NCBI GenBank assembly: GCA_009823505.1
Contig: VZQC01001592.1
Location: forward strand, 979,714-1,043,713
Reading direction: 5' to 3'
DNA: 64,000 nt
From: Rhizomys pruinosus
Lineage: Eukaryota > Chordata > Mammalia > Rodentia > Spalacidae
Made by a program: the position numbers and the translations under genes
In this document: positions 22,842 to 35,000 of the stretch, one piece after another
How positions within the stretch are numbered: position 1 is the first letter of the stretch
How the letters are laid out: each line of letters opens with the position of its first letter
The notes under the pieces: generated by a model
Databases searched by the model: none
What the model was told of the DNA's origin: nothing
What the model saw: only the letters and a program-made list of their open reading frames with translations

Positions 22842-23063
22842 GAGATGGAGAGATGGCTCAGCAGTTAAGAGCACTGACTGCTCTTGCAGGAGACCCGGGT
22901 TTGATTCCCAGCACCCACATGGCGGCTAAGAACCGTCTTTAACTCCAGTTCCAGGGAATCCGACGTCCTCTTCTGACCTCTGCAGCATTGCACGACATGG
23001 GTGCATCAATCTACGTGCAGACAGTACACTCATAAACATAGAAAATAGTAAATAAATAATTTA
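22842..23063 (+). repeat. B3-like SINE (copy 1; also 32950-33172)
   Basis: Follows the previous SINE almost directly, in the same orientation. The two block copies differ by one G in the ttccaggg(g)aatcc run. Confidence 0.92.
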
Positions 23064-24028
23064 AAACTATGTTAATAAGACCCTTTTGCAATATTGTCAT
23101 CCCTAAATCGTCATCATCATCAACAACAAAGAAATAAATAATAGAATAATCATGGCGCCTCTTCAGATTTCAATGGCTCAGCATTACCGCTTGACCTCTC
23201 TCAGGGTTCTATGATATCAGGAGCCAAATTCTGTATCAGTGTCTACTTTCAGAAAGCCCCCACTGAAGCTTTTAATGTTGCCCCCTCATGTCAGCTGATC
23301 CTTCTGGGGCTTCGTCCCTTCCTTCGAGCCTTGGTGAACACACTCGTCTGTCAAGACTTCCAGCCACTCCAACATGCCTCGCCTACTTTCAATCCCTCCC
23401 TCCATTGCTTACCACTGTCTGGCCATTCCAGCTGCACTGTGGACCATCACTTCTCCACCCATGAAGGCGTGAATTCACAGCACCTCTTGGCATCCTGAAT
23501 TTTTGCAAGGTGCTAAATCTTGCATCTCAAGAGAGTGCCCCAAGTCACTACACTCTTCTCTATCCGGTTTTACGCTCTGCTTTCTAAACACCATTAGAGC
23601 ACAGTCACACGTGCACCCTGCAGTTGCTTCTCAAGCGTGTCACCTAGTTTTGGAAAGATGGATATATCGCATCCATCTTTCCTTCCATGTAAAGTTCACT
23701 GTCGGCAGCGGGGTTATCCTACAGCTTAGCCCTCGTTATAGACACAGTGGGGACACATGTCAGCATGTTACATTGTGAGGCCATTGCTGGCTTTTAATAG
23801 GGGGGGTGTGGGCTGCTGAGCTCAGAGGAGATGGCAGTGGTAAGGGGGTGCCCGAAATGTGTGGTTACCTCCTCACATGGCCGACTTCGATGTATCCTAT
23901 TTCCCTACAAATGTTTCCCAGCCAGGACTCAGACATGGCATAAAAATCCAGTTCTATTAGCTCTTAGCCTCATAAGTCCTGGGATTTTTCATCTTTTTCT
24001 GTCCCCCTGACAGAGATGAGCTTTTAAA
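23064..24028. other. Unassigned 1-kb segment (copy 1; also 33173-34137)
   Basis: Relatively GC-balanced sequence with two adjacent plus-strand open frames of 95 and 91 codons (23211-23498, 23503-23778). I recognise no protein family. Both frames are short, have no clear neighbours and may be chance or a decayed retroelement interior. Confidence 0.4.
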
Positions 24029-24029
24029 A

Positions 24030-24175
24030 AATGTAACCTGGGGGCTGGAGAGATGGCTCGGTGGTTAACAGCACCGGCTGCACTTGCAGAGGACCCAGGT
24101 TGGATTCCCAGCACCCACATGGCGGCTAAGAACCATCTTTAACTCCAGTTCCAGGGGATCTCACATCCTTTTCTG
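24030..24175 (+). repeat. B3-like SINE, 3'-truncated (copy 1; also 34139-34284)
   Basis: Complete head and core through gttccaggggatctcacatc, without the usual tail. Confidence 0.85.
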
Positions 24176-24369
24176 ACCTCCCACGGCAACCAATTGTCCT
24201 CTAGCTTCACATTTGGTTTCCAGTGGCTGTTAGTTGCCCTAAGCTGATGGTTACATTTCTATGGACAGCCTCAGTGGAAATAAGCAATAAACATCAACCA
24301 CATGTTCCTTGAAGCTATCTTTATTGCACACTTTATGAGCCTGTGCATTTGATCCCCCTTTTGTTTTTT

Positions 24370-24446
24370 GTGGTACAACAGGTTGCACCTACAGCCTTGT
24401 ACATGGTAGATATGTGCTCTGTGACTGAGCCACATCTTCAGCCTAA
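24370..24446 (-). repeat. Old ID-type SINE fragment (copy 1; also 34479-34555)
   Basis: cttgtacatggtagatatgt and gactgagccacatcttcagc are the complement of an ID body and head. Confidence 0.6.
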
Positions 24447-24984
24447 TGGTGAAGCTTTTGCATATTCTTCTATCAGAGCTACTGGATTTTCCTGAAATGG
24501 ACATGACATACTAGTTGGTTCTTTGAGGTGGAAATCCATCATGAAGAAGCTATCACCCAGACTACTCTCCCTGCAGATGGGCAACAACTCCTTCCTTGAA
24601 GGAGGACCGGTAGAAACGGGCCCACCACAGACACGCATCATCTCTGTGGACTCTTAGCAAAAATACAGAACCTGAAAAAAAAAGATGCGCAACATCCAAC
24701 TGATGCTAATTGAAGAACATTCTTGATAAAATTGGCCTATGTTGTAAAAAAAAGTCAATGTCAAGAAAGATAAATCTAGGCCAAGGTTATTTCCCAAATC
24801 TAAGGAAAGTAAAGAGCTGGGACATGAAATGCAATGCAAGCATCTGAATTGGACTCTGGAGTGGAAGAAGAAACAATAAGGAACAGTAATTGGTTAACTG
24901 GTGACATTTCAATACGGGCGATGGAGTAGGTAATAATATTGTATAAGTATTAAATGTTCTGATTTTGATCATTTTAATCTTGTT

Positions 24985-25135
24985 GTTATTTTGAGACAGG
25001 GTCTCCTTGTAGCCCAGGCTGGCCTGGAACTCACTACGTAGACCAGGCTGGCCTTGATCTCACAGAGATCATGAGATGTAGGATGCCTCTGCCTCCTGAG
25101 TGCCAGGATTAAAGCATGTGCCACCATGCCAGGTG
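24985..25135 (-). repeat. B1 SINE (copy 1; also 35094-35244)
   Basis: gagacagggtctccttgtag, gaccaggctggccttgatc, ending caccatgccagg. Confidence 0.9.
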
Positions 25136-25163
25136 GTCATTTTAATTTTTAAAAATGTATTTA

Positions 25164-25420
25164 AGGGGCTGGAGAGATGGCCTAGCGGTTAAGAGCACTG
25201 ACCGCTCTTACAGAGGACCCAGGTTCGATCCCCAGCACCCACATGGCGGCCGAGAACCGTCTGAAACTCCAATTCCAGGAGAACTCCAGTTCCAGGGGAA
25301 TCCGACACCCTCTTCTGACCTCCGCGGCATTGCACAACACGGGTGCACAAATTTTCATGCAGACAGTACATTCATACACATACAGAAATAAATAAAAATT
25401 AAAATAAAAAAAATTTTTTA
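25164..25420 (+). repeat. B3-like SINE, long subfamily (copy 1; also 35273-35529)
   Basis: Near-consensus. Flanked by aatgtattta on both sides (25155 and 25421 areas), a likely target-site duplication. Confidence 0.94.
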
Positions 25421-25534
25421 ATGTATTTAACTCTGAAAACTGAGATACTGTGGTACTTCCAAAATATTACGTATATTCAAATGATAATATGTTAATATTT
25501 GGGGTATATGATGACCAATTTTACCTGTTTATTT

Positions 25535-25745
25535 TTACTTATTATTTTTAAGTGGATGAGTGTTTTACCTACATGTATGTAAGTGTACCATGTGCATACA
25601 ATGCCGAAAGAGGCCAGAAGAGTGCATCAGATCCCTGACATTTAAGTTATAAACACTTGTTACCTACTATGGGTGCTGGGAACTAAACCCTGGTTATTTT
25701 CAAGAGCAGCCAGTGCTTTTACCTGCTGAGCCATCTTTCCAGCTC
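25535..25745 (-). repeat. Old B3-type SINE (copy 1; also 35644-35854)
   Basis: aggccagaagagtgcatcag and tgctgagccatctttccagc. Confidence 0.8.
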
Positions 25746-25797
25746 CTTTTTTTCTAACTTTTTAAAGGGAGAAACTAGAAAATGAAAAATCTGGGTA

Positions 25798-25992
25798 TGG
25801 GACTGTAAAGATGATTTAAGAGCATTTACTGCTCTTGCAGAGGACATGAGTTCAGCTCCCAGAGCCCATATCGGGTGGCCCCCAAACCTCCAGTAACTCC
25901 AGCTCCAGGGAGAACTGACACTTCAGCCTGTGCAGGCACCAGCACTCATGTGCACATATGTACAACCAGACGCATATACATACACATAATTC
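25798..25992 (+). repeat. Old B3-type SINE (copy 1; also 35907-36101)
   Basis: ttactgctcttgcagaggac and catatacatacacataattc in a diverged frame. Confidence 0.78.
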
Positions 25993-26354
25993 AAAATAAT
26001 TATGTATGGCTTATATTTTATTTCTACTGAGCAACACTAGTTAATACTAATAACTTTCATAACAGAAATGAAGATTATTTCTGGCACTATCCCTTGGCTG
26101 AGTGCATTGTTCTATGTGAGCTCATTTTGTGCAAGTCCAGCATTTTTACCCAGTGATAAGGCATAAGCAGGATTCATGCTTTGTGCACTTACCTCTGTGC
26201 AGGCAGAGGAGGGAGCCCTGGCCCTCCACAGCTCTGCAGAGTCAGGAGTGAAGAACTGCAGCAGCAGGCGCTGGAGAGGCTGGGGAATGATAGGGAACAA
26301 AGGTTTCTCAGTACTGAGGCTGCATCGATATCTTTGACACAGTGCCGTCAGTTG

Positions 26355-26735
26355 TGCTGGATAGCTTCGGTTGTCAACTTGACAGACCTGGGAAGAGGAA
26401 ACTGCAATTGGGGTCCTTCTAACAGGCTGATCTGGGAGCATGTGTGTGAGGCATTTTCTTGTTTAGCCCACTGTGGGTAGTGCCACCCCTGGGCATGTGG
26501 TGCTAGGTTGTATGACAAAGCAGCCTGGGCATAGGCCAGAGGAGCAAGCCAGTAAGCAGTGTCCCTCCACGGTCTGTGCTTTAGTTCTAGTCTGCAGGTT
26601 CCTGCTTGAGCTTCTGCCCTCTCTTCCCTTGATGAAGGACTGACGTACTGTAAAGCTGAAATAAATTCTCCCCAAGTTGCTTCTGGTCATGGTATTTATT
26701 ACAACAGTAGAAAAATAACTAAAACACCCATTCCA
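26355..26735 (+). repeat. Rodent interspersed repeat of uncertain family (copy 1; also 36464-36847)
   Basis: Starts tcggttgtcaacttgacag, passes ttagcccactgtgggtag, and ends ccccaagttgcttctggtc with an A-rich end. I know this as a common rodent repeat but cannot say with confidence whether it is L1-derived or an LTR. A reversed relative lies at 50690-51003. Confidence 0.6.
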
Positions 26736-26824
26736 CACTTCAAATGTTGTCCTTAATGCATAGCTGTCATATTTGCATGATGCTATTTGTCTTTCACATG
26801 AATATTGTCTTTGAATACCATATT

Positions 26825-26964
26825 TTTTCGAGACAGGGTCTCCCTTAAGTCTCAGCTGGCCTGGAGCTCACTATGTAGACCAGGCTGGCCTTGAATTCAC
26901 AGAGATCTGCCTGCCTCTGCCTCCCGAGTGGTGGGATTAAAGGCATGTGCCACCATGCCCCGCT
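26825..26964 (-). repeat. B1 SINE (copy 1; also 36937-37076)
   Basis: cgagacagggtctcccttaag, gaccaggctggccttgaatt, ending gccaccatgccccgc. Confidence 0.9.
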
Positions 26965-26979
26965 TTGAACACCGTAATT

Positions 26980-27200
26980 TTTTTTTTTCATTTTACTTCT
27001 TATGTGTATGAGTGTACTGCCTGCATGTAGGTAGGTGCACCCCTGTCATGCAATGCTGCGGAGGTCAAAAGAGGGTATTGGATTCCCCTGGAAGTGAAGT
27101 TAAAGATGGTTCTTAGTGGCCATGTGGGTACTGGGAATTGAACCCAGGTCCTCTGCAAGAGCAGTCAGTGCTCTTAACCGCTGAGCCATCTCTCCAGACC
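26980..27200 (-). repeat. B3-like SINE (copy 1; also 37092-37312)
   Basis: Reversed, ending gctgagccatctctccagac. Confidence 0.9.
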
Positions 27201-27227
27201 CTGAATACTATATATACATATATATAT

Positions 27228-27377
27228 ATTTTTTGTCTTTTTGAGACAGGGTCTCCCTGTAGCCCCAGCTGGCCTGGAACTCACTCTGTAGACCAGGCTG
27301 GCCTTGAACTCACAAAGATCCGCCTGCCTCTGCCTCCCAAATGCTAGGATTAAAGGCATGCGCCACCACACCCGGCC
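27228..27377 (-). repeat. B1 SINE (copy 1; also 37340-37489)
   Basis: Near-consensus reversed B1 preceded by a TA-rich run. Confidence 0.92.
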
Positions 27378-27433
27378 AATATTTTTAAAGACAGAATAAA
27401 AAAGGGTAACTGGGGCATGTCTTAGAAATTCTG

Positions 27434-27655
27434 TGGGGCTGGAGAGATGGCCTAGCGGTTAAGAGCACCAACTGCTCTTGCAGAGTACCCAGGTTCGATC
27501 CCCAGCATCCACATGGTGGCTGAGAACCATCTTTAACTCCAGTTCCAGAAGCGTCCGGTGAACTCTTCTGACCTCCACGGCATTGCACGACACGGGTGCA
27601 CAAACCTACATGTAGACAGTACATTCATATATAAAAAATAAATAAAATTAAAAAA
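27434..27655 (+). repeat. B3-like SINE (copy 1; also 37546-37767)
   Basis: Complete short-subfamily element. Flanked by aaattct on both sides. Confidence 0.92.
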
Positions 27656-27744
27656 AATTCTAAAATAAAATTTCCATTATCCTGCAAGTAGTTTGCAACC
27701 AAAACTATTTGTTGTATTGACTGACTTGTTGGTTCATTCATTCT

Positions 27745-27985
27745 GGGGATGGAACCCAGGGTCTTGAACATGGTGGCATGTGTTCTTTTTTTTTTTGGTA
27801 TTTTTGAGACAGGGCCTCCCTTTAGTCCCAGCTGGCCTGGAGCTCACTCTGTAGACCAGGCTGGCCTTGAACTCAGAGAGATATACCTGCCTCTGCCTCC
27901 GGAGTGCTGGGATTAAAGGTGTGGGCCACCATGCCCGACTAGACATGTGTTCTAACCCTGAACTATACCCCTAATCTTCTACCCC
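27745..27985 (-). repeat. Old ID-type SINE split by a B1 insertion (copy 1; also about 37857-38074)
   Basis: A reversed ID body (ggaacccagggtcttgaaca) is interrupted by a reversed B1 at 27788-27942, bounded by catgtgttct on both sides. In copy 2 this B1 lacks 28 bp containing gagctcactctgtagacc, consistent with slippage between the similar words cagctggcc and caggctggcc, and it has a longer T-run. Confidence 0.75.
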
Positions 27986-28095
27986 AACTGCATTTTAATT
28001 AAATCCTCATACGTTCAGCAAATTGTGTACTTTCCAAGTACTGGGCAATGACCGTGGTAAACGCTGTATGAAGTCCTCCATTAAGCACTCAGTTG

Positions 28096-28305
28096 GGAGG
28101 ACTACAGATATAGGTCAGTCGCTAGAGTGTTTGCCCAGTATGCACAAAGCCTCGGGTTTGATTGCCAGCAGCGTATAAACTAGATGCAGTGCAGATGCTT
28201 GTAATCCTGGCACTTGGGGAGTCGAGTCAGGGGGTTCAGAAGTTATCTTCAGCAACATAATGAATTTGAGGCTGGTCTAGGCTACATGAGATGCTGTCTC
28301 AGTAA
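28096..28305 (+). repeat. B4/ID-B1 type SINE (copy 1; also 38185-38394)
   Basis: ID-like left half (gtttgcccagtatgcacaaa, gtttgattgccagcagc) and B1-like right half (cttgtaatcctggcacttg, gagatgctgtctcag). Confidence 0.7.
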
Positions 28306-28310
28306 AACGG

Positions 28311-28468
28311 TGGAGCTGACGAGATAACTGAATGGTTAAGAGTGCTTGCTGTTCTTCCAAAGGACCCAAGTCCAATTCCCAGAATCCACACCAAGCAGCT
28401 CACAACTACTTGTGACTCTAGCTGCAGGGCATATAAAGCCCTCTTTTGGTTTATGTGGGTACTTGTAG

Positions 28469-28508
<40 letters not shown>

Positions 28509-28530
28509 GAGAGAAATCTTAAAAAATACT
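28311..28530 (+). repeat. Old B3-type SINE with (CA)n tail (copy 1; also 38400-38619)
   Basis: tgacgagataactgaatgg head, tccaattcccagaatccac core, and (CA)n at 28471-28503. Confidence 0.8.
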
Positions 28531-28544
28531 CAGTAATCTCTATG

Positions 28545-30440
28545 AGTCTGTATGCCAAGATGAAGGCTGCATATCAAGAAACAATACCAGACAGGAGAAA
28601 CCTTCCTTTGAGTCACTGCCAGTCCAAGAGACTCCCAAAATGACACAGGCTATTGCCACAGCCCTTGATTGCCTCCCATAACCTGCAGGGAAGACCCTAT
28701 TGCTGAAGACAGAACATACTTTGGAGACTGGATCTTGAGCAATGGAACTGGATCTGACCTGGAAGCCACCACCCTGAAGGCTGCTCTCATAGCTATGGAG
28801 AGCGCTATGCAAGCCACTAAGGGCAAACATCAATCAATGGTCCAACAATAGCCTCAAGACCAGATATCCATGTCAATGACCAGCACAGCACACAACACTG
28901 GTGCAATAGTGGCACTTCTACCTTGGGGGAAATCAGTGGCTAACCAATTGGACCTAAGCCCACTCAGTGGGAGGAAACTCAAGTGTGGTATTGTAAACAT
29001 AGTCAGATGCATGTGACTGGAGAAGTCATAGATCTTAGAGAACTCCCCAAGGTTGACACATTCCTTAGACTAGGTAACATTTTACTAACTACAAAAGAAA
29101 TATCCTTATATTTACAGACAGATATCCCAGACACCACTCAGAAAAAAAAACTTCTTTTGCACCAGATGAGAATAGTTCAACTGGATGAGAATCCACAACT
29201 GGATGCAGACAGACATGGTCTGCGAATGTATCAGGCCTAGGCGACACATCTACAATGCAACCTCTACATATAAGCCCTAAGCATCATAGAACAAGGACTC
29301 AAGAAGGCATTAACTACCTCTTAACTCTCATTAAGGAAGCTCCTTCGTTCAATAGGAGACTAGGGACTCAAAAGGGCCTGAATGGCCAAACTGTGAAGAT
29401 TAGGAGTCTATAAAATGTGGGTCTGTGGACAGACTGCCTATATTCAGCTTCACCCACCCAGGGCTCAGGGAACATTGTGGAAGAGGGCAGAAAGATTGGA
29501 AGAGCCAGGGGGGGTAACACAAAACCAAACGGAAATGAATCCTACAAGAAGGGTAGCTGGACAAAGGACTTTATGGAATACTGAAGTATACTATACTGAT
29601 GACCTTTCAATCCCCAAAGGGAAACCCAGCTGTCCAGTAGAGGAAGGGGCCCCCACCATTACCCTGGAATGGATCTCAGATCCCTGTGATTGTCCAATGG
29701 AATAGTATGGGTCAGTCTTCCTGAAGGAGGAGAACAGGACAAAGAAGGGGCTTCCAGAGGCATCAAAGGCATCATGTAAAAGAAGTGAATTGGCAGAAAG
29801 ACTGAAAACCTATCCCCAGAAGGGGTCCTTATGAGGGACAGAGCATGTGAGGGAATAGAGAAAGATTTCCAAGTGCCAGAGAAGGCAGGCACTGTGTGGC
29901 GACCCCATCAAAGATCAGCACTATTATGGCCAGAGGCTTTGGAGCCTTGGACCTTTCCCAGCTCTCAAGCCCATTTCCATGCCCTCAGTGCCTTTATCTT
30001 TCTTAACAATCAGTCTCTATTTCTCTCCTGTTTTAATTGCACAACTGTGTGTGTGTGTGTGTATGTGTGTGTGTTTTTTCTTCTTTCACCATGTTCTTCC
30101 TAGAGTGGTGGCAAGAGCCTTTACCCGCTGTGCCATATCATAAGTCCCAATTGTCTCTATCACCATCCATCTGTCTCTAGGACAATTCTATGTTCCAGAA
30201 CACATGAACCTCGGGATCTCAATGGGTGGCTGCAGACTCTAATCCATGCCTGTAACATCCTGAAGTGATGTAGTAATAAGTACACATCACATATTATGAA
30301 TGAGCTCCAAAAATCTTGAAGTTGAATCCACTTTACCTATAGAGAGAGCTCTCCTTTTTCTAAAAGATGCGGAATAAGAACGAAAGGGAACAGCAACCAG
30401 ACAAGTCCTGAAAAATAAAACGCTCTATGACAGCTTTACT
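28545..30440. other. Unassigned 1.9-kb segment, possibly a decayed retroelement (copy 1; also 38634-40520)
   Basis: No SINE and several short plus-strand open frames (28669-28851, 28983-29240, 29415-29705, 29831-30103). I recognise no family. The even base composition and the chain of broken frames on one strand suggest an old retroelement interior, but this is a guess. A (GT)n lies near 30047-30074. Confidence 0.35.
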
Positions 30441-30453
30441 AAGTCAGTGCATA

Positions 30454-30457
<4 letters not shown>

Positions 30458-30529
<72 letters not shown>

Positions 30530-30596
30530 AAGGAAGGAAGGAAGGAAGGAAGGAAGGAAGGAAGGAAGGAAGGAAGGAAGGAAGGAAGGAAGGAAA
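30458..30596. repeat. (GAAA)n(GA)n(GGAA)n array (copy 1)
   Basis: Three successive purine repeats: GAAA, then GA, then GGAA. The GGAA part is about 75 bp long. Confidence 0.97.
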
Positions 30597-30629
30597 AAGG
30601 TAGGAGAAAAGTATGGTTAAAGCACTCTC

Positions 30630-30838
30630 AGGGGGCTGCAGAAATAGCTCAGCAGTTAAGAGCACTGACTGTTCTTGCAGAGGACCTGGGTTCAATTCCC
30701 AGCACCCACATGGTAGCTAACAACTGTCTGTAACTCCAGTTCCAGGGGAGCCTTTTCTGATCACCATGGGCATTGTATGACACAGGCATGCTTACATACA
30801 TGCAGGCTATGCTCTCATACACACGAAATAAAAATAAT
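30630..30838 (+). repeat. B3-like SINE (copy 1; also 40676-40884)
   Basis: ctgcagaaatagctcagcag head, standard core, and tail cacacgaaataaaaataa. Confidence 0.88.
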
Positions 30839-30839
30839 A

Positions 30840-31064
30840 ATTTTTTAAAATGTATTTATTCTTGTATGTGTATGAATGTACTGTCTGCATGCAGGTTTGT
30901 GCACCCTTGTCGTGCAATGCCATGGAGGTCAGAAGAGGGTCTCAGATTCCCCTAGAACTGGAGTCAAAGATGGTTCTTAGCCGCCATGTGGGTGCTGGGG
31001 ATCGAACCTGGGTCCTCTGCAAGAGCAGTAGGCGCTCTTAACCACTACGCTATCTCTCCAGCCC
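30840..31064 (-). repeat. B3-like SINE (copy 1; also 40886-41110)
   Basis: Reversed short-subfamily element placed in the A-rich tail of the preceding one, so the pair sits tail to tail. The word aaaataataa recurs on both sides. Confidence 0.9.
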
Positions 31065-31079
31065 CAAAATAATAAAATA

Positions 31080-31695
31080 TTTTTACAAAGGAGTCTCAGA
31101 AACCTAACAGGCAGGCAAAATGCATTGTCTTAAGTTAGATTTACCTTTGAACAACCAGATATTTTTGAAATAAAGTTGAAACAAGGTGCAGTCTGTGAAA
31201 TGATATTACACAATATTAGAGACACTGTTTTCTAATTTTAACTCTGCAATGCTTTTGACCATGAAAGTAAATGCTGTCTTTTAACCTACAAACCAAAACA
31301 ATATATATTAATTTTTTCATCTCTACTAACAAATAGATAGAAAATTTAAGAAAAACATTTTTACCTATGAAATATGTCAAATTCTTTGCTTATTTAAATT
31401 ACAAGTAAAACCACTGGCCCGCTCAGGACAGCCAAAACTTCATTTAGTCCGATCCCTTTGGTAAAAGCACAGATGAACTCAGCCGGTCTGGGAGCCAGTT
31501 TGGCAATTTGTTTTGAAGGTATTTAAAATACAGCAATTTGGATGGGAGGAAGGGAAAGGGGAACATGTCTAAATTGAACTGAAAAACGATGTCTGAAACA
31601 CACAAAACATCAATAAAAGTATTATATTAAAAAATCAATTTTTAAATTCTTCCCTTTCTAGAAATTTATCCTGAAAAAATAATCGGAAACACAAT
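31080..31695. other. AT-rich unique segment, nothing recognised (copy 1; also 41126-41741)
   Basis: No SINE, no long open frame. Confidence 0.5.
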
Positions 31696-31699
31696 GGAC

Positions 31700-31826
31700 C
31701 AAAGATGGTTGTGCACACCTTTAATCCCAGCATTCAGGAGGCAGAGGCATGTGGATCTCTGTGAGTTTGGCTCCAGGCCAGCCAGGGCTTCATGGTGAGA
31801 CCTTGTCTCAAAAGAACAAGACAGGG
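31700..31826 (+). repeat. B1 SINE, diverged (copy 1; also 41746-41872)
   Basis: cacctttaatcccagcattc and gagaccttgtctcaaaag. Confidence 0.85.
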
Positions 31827-31999
31827 GGGCTGGAGAGATGGCCTAGCGGTTAAGAGCGCCGACCGCTCTTACAGAGGATCCGGGTTCGGTCCCCAGCCCC
31901 ACATGGCGGCCGAGAGCCGTCTGAAACTCCAATTCCAGGAGAACTCCAGTTCCAGGGGAATCCGACACCCTCTTCTGACCTCCGCGGCATTGCACGACA
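31827..31999 (+). repeat. B3-like SINE cut by the contig end
   Basis: The element breaks off at gcattgcacgaca just before the N. The missing 3' part is present in copy 2 from 42046. Confidence 0.95.
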
Positions 32000-32000
32000 N
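32000..32000. other. Single ambiguous base (N) at a contig join
   Basis: This is the only N in 64 kb. It lies exactly between the end of copy 1 and the start of copy 2, cutting a SINE on its left and beginning mid-microsatellite on its right. Confidence 0.95.
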
Positions 32001-35000
32001 TATATATGTATATATATATATATATGATGTGTATGCCCACATGTGTGTGCACCATAATGAACACAACATACAGAGGTCACTTTTAAGGAATCAGGTCTGT
32101 CCTGCCACCATGTAGGTCCCCAGAATTGAATGCAAGTCATCACATCAGGCTTGGTGGCAAGGACCTTTACCAGTTCAGCATCACACTGACCCTGGACCCG
32201 GTGATTTCTTCACATTTCATTATATGTAAATTTTACCTCAAAGGAAAAAAATGACATACATATTGAACTTTAATTAGCAATTCTTAAACTCTTTTTTAAA
32301 TTTATTTTTTATGTGTATGAGTGTACTGTCTGCATGTAGGTTTGTGCACCCATGTTGTGCAATGCCTTGGAGGTCAGAAGAGGGTATCGGATTTCCCTGG
32401 AACTGGAGTTAAAGATGGTTCTCAGCCGCCACGTGGGTACTGGGAATCGAACCCAGGTCCTCTGCAAGACCAGTCCGACCTCTTAACTGCTAGGCCATCT
32501 CTCCAGCCCCCTGAGCTGTATCTTTAGTCACCTGCTGGTCCCAATGCCTCACCCACTGACATGACCCAGACTCTCATTCCCAGAGGAGTGGAGGCCCTGA
32601 TCATGAATGGTCTTCTCCAGCCATGATGACTCTTCTTGCTTTTCAATCACTGTTGAGCCAGGGAATTTTATTGTGGTCATTTTTGCCAGTTCCAATATCA
32701 GCACCTCTTGCCACCAATCATTATAGAATAATCAGGGCTGGAGAGATGGCTCGGGAATTAAGAGCACTGGCTGTTCTTGCAAAGGACCCAGGTTCAATTC
32801 CCAGCACCCACATGGCATCTAACAACCCTACACAACTCCAGTTCCAGGGGGGATCTAACACCTCTTCCAACCTATGCAGGTGTTGCATAACACGGGTGTA
32901 CTTATGTGCAGGCAATACACTCACACATAAAATAAAAATAAGAAATAAGGAGATGGAGAGATGGCTCAGCAGTTAAGAGCACTGACTGCTCTTGCAGGAG
33001 ACCCGGGTTTGATTCCCAGCACCCACATGGCGGCTAAGAACCGTCTTTAACTCCAGTTCCAGGGGAATCCGACGTCCTCTTCTGACCTCTGCAGCATTGC
33101 ACGACATGGGTGCATCAATCTACTTGCAGACAGTACACTCATAAACATAGAAAATAGTAAATAAATAATTTAAAACTATGTTAATAAGACCCTTTTGCAA
33201 TATTGTCATCCCTAAATCGTCATCATCATCAACAACAAAGAAATAAATAATAGAATAATCATGGCGCCTCTTCAGATTTCAATGGCTCAGCATTACCGCT
33301 TGACCTCTCTCAGGGTTCTATGATATCAGGAGCCAAATTCTGTATCAGTGTCTACTTCCAGAAAGCCCCCACTGAAGCTTTTAATGTTGCCCCCTCATGT
33401 CAGCTGATCCTTCTGGGGCTTCGTCCCTTCCTTCGAGCCTTGGTGAACACACTCGTCTGTCAAGACTTCCAGCCACTCCAACATGCCTCGCCTACTTTCA
33501 ATCCCTCCCTCCATTGCTTGCCACTGTCTGGCCATTCCAGCTGCACTGTGGACCATCACTTCTCCACCCATGAAGGCGTGAATTCACAGCACCTCTTGGC
33601 ATCCTGAATTTTTGCAAGGTGCTAAATCTTGCATCTCAAGAGAGCGCCCCAAGTCACTACACTCTTCTCTATCCGGTTTTACGCTCTGCTTTCTAAACAC
33701 CATTAGAGCACAGTCACACGTGCACCCTGCAGTTGCTTCTCAAGCATGTCACCTAGTTTTGGAAAGATGGATATATCGCATCCATCTTTCCTTCCATGTA
33801 AAGTTCACTGTCGGCAGCGGGGTTATCCTACAGCTTAGCCCTCGTTATAGACACAGTGGGGACACATGTCAGCATGTTACATTGTGAGGCCATTGCTGGC
33901 TTTTAATAGGGGGGGTGTGGGCTGCTGAGCTCAGAGGAGATGGCAGTGGTAAGGGGGTGCCCGAAATGTGTGGTTACCTCCTCACATGGCCGACTTCGAT
34001 GTATCCTATTTCCCTACAAATGTTTCCCAGCCAGGACTCAGACATGGCATAAAAATCCAGTTCTATTAGCTCTTAGCCTCATAAGTCCTGGGATTTTTCA
34101 TCTTTTTCTGTCCCCCTGACAGAGATGAGCTTTTAAAAAATGTAACCTGGGGGCTGGAGAGATGGCTCGGTGGTTAACAGCACCGGCTGCACTTGCAGAG
34201 GACCCAGGTTGGATTCCCAGCACCCACATGGCGGCTAAGAACCATCTTTAACTCCAGTTCCAGGGGATCTCACATCCTTTTCTGACCTCCCACGGCAACC
34301 AATTGTCCTCTAGCTTCACATTTGGTTTCCAGTGGCCGTTAGTTGCCCTAAGCTGATGGTTACATTTCTATGGACAGCCTCAGTGGAAATAAGCAATAAA
34401 CATCAACCACATGTTCCTTGAAGCTATCTTTATTGCACACTTTATGAGCCTGTGCATTTGATCCCCCTTTTGTTTTTTGTGGTACAACAGGTTGCACCTA
34501 CAGCCTTGTACATGGTAGATATGTGCTCTGTGACTGAGCCACATCTTCAGCCTAATGGTGAAGCTTTTGCATATTCTTCTATCAGAGCTACTGGATTTTC
34601 CTGAAATGGACATGACATACTAGTTGGTTCTTTGAGGTGGAAATCCATCATGAAGAAGCTATCACCCAGACTACTCTCCCTGCAGATGGGCAACAACTCC
34701 TTCCTTGAAGGAGGACCGGTAGAAACGGGCCCACCACAGACACGCATCATCTCTGTGGACTCTTAGCAAAAATACAGAACCTGAAAAAAAAAGATGCGCA
34801 ACATCCAACTGATGCTAATTGAAGAACATTCTTGATAAAATTGGCCTATGTTGTAAAAAAAAGTCAATGTCAAGAAAGATAAATCTAGGCCAAGGTTATT
34901 TCCCAAATCTAAGGAAAGTAAAGAGCTGGGACATGAAATGCAATGCAAGCATCTGAATTGGACTCTGGAGTGGAAGAAGAAACAATAAGGAACAGTAATT

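Larger units (their letters stand above)
21893..31999 (+). repeat. 10-kb direct duplication, copy 1
   Basis: The block matches 32001-42045 base for base apart from scattered differences. I noticed about 25 substitutions plus a handful of indels, mostly in simple repeats. It ends abruptly at 31999 inside a B3-like SINE, immediately before the only N of the window. Likely one haplotype version of the locus at a contig end. Confidence 0.97.

Noticed and set aside
28545..30440. A named endogenous retrovirus
   Set aside because: No LTR pair, primer-binding site or recognisable gag, protease or pol motif was found, so only a vague 'decayed retroelement' is justified.
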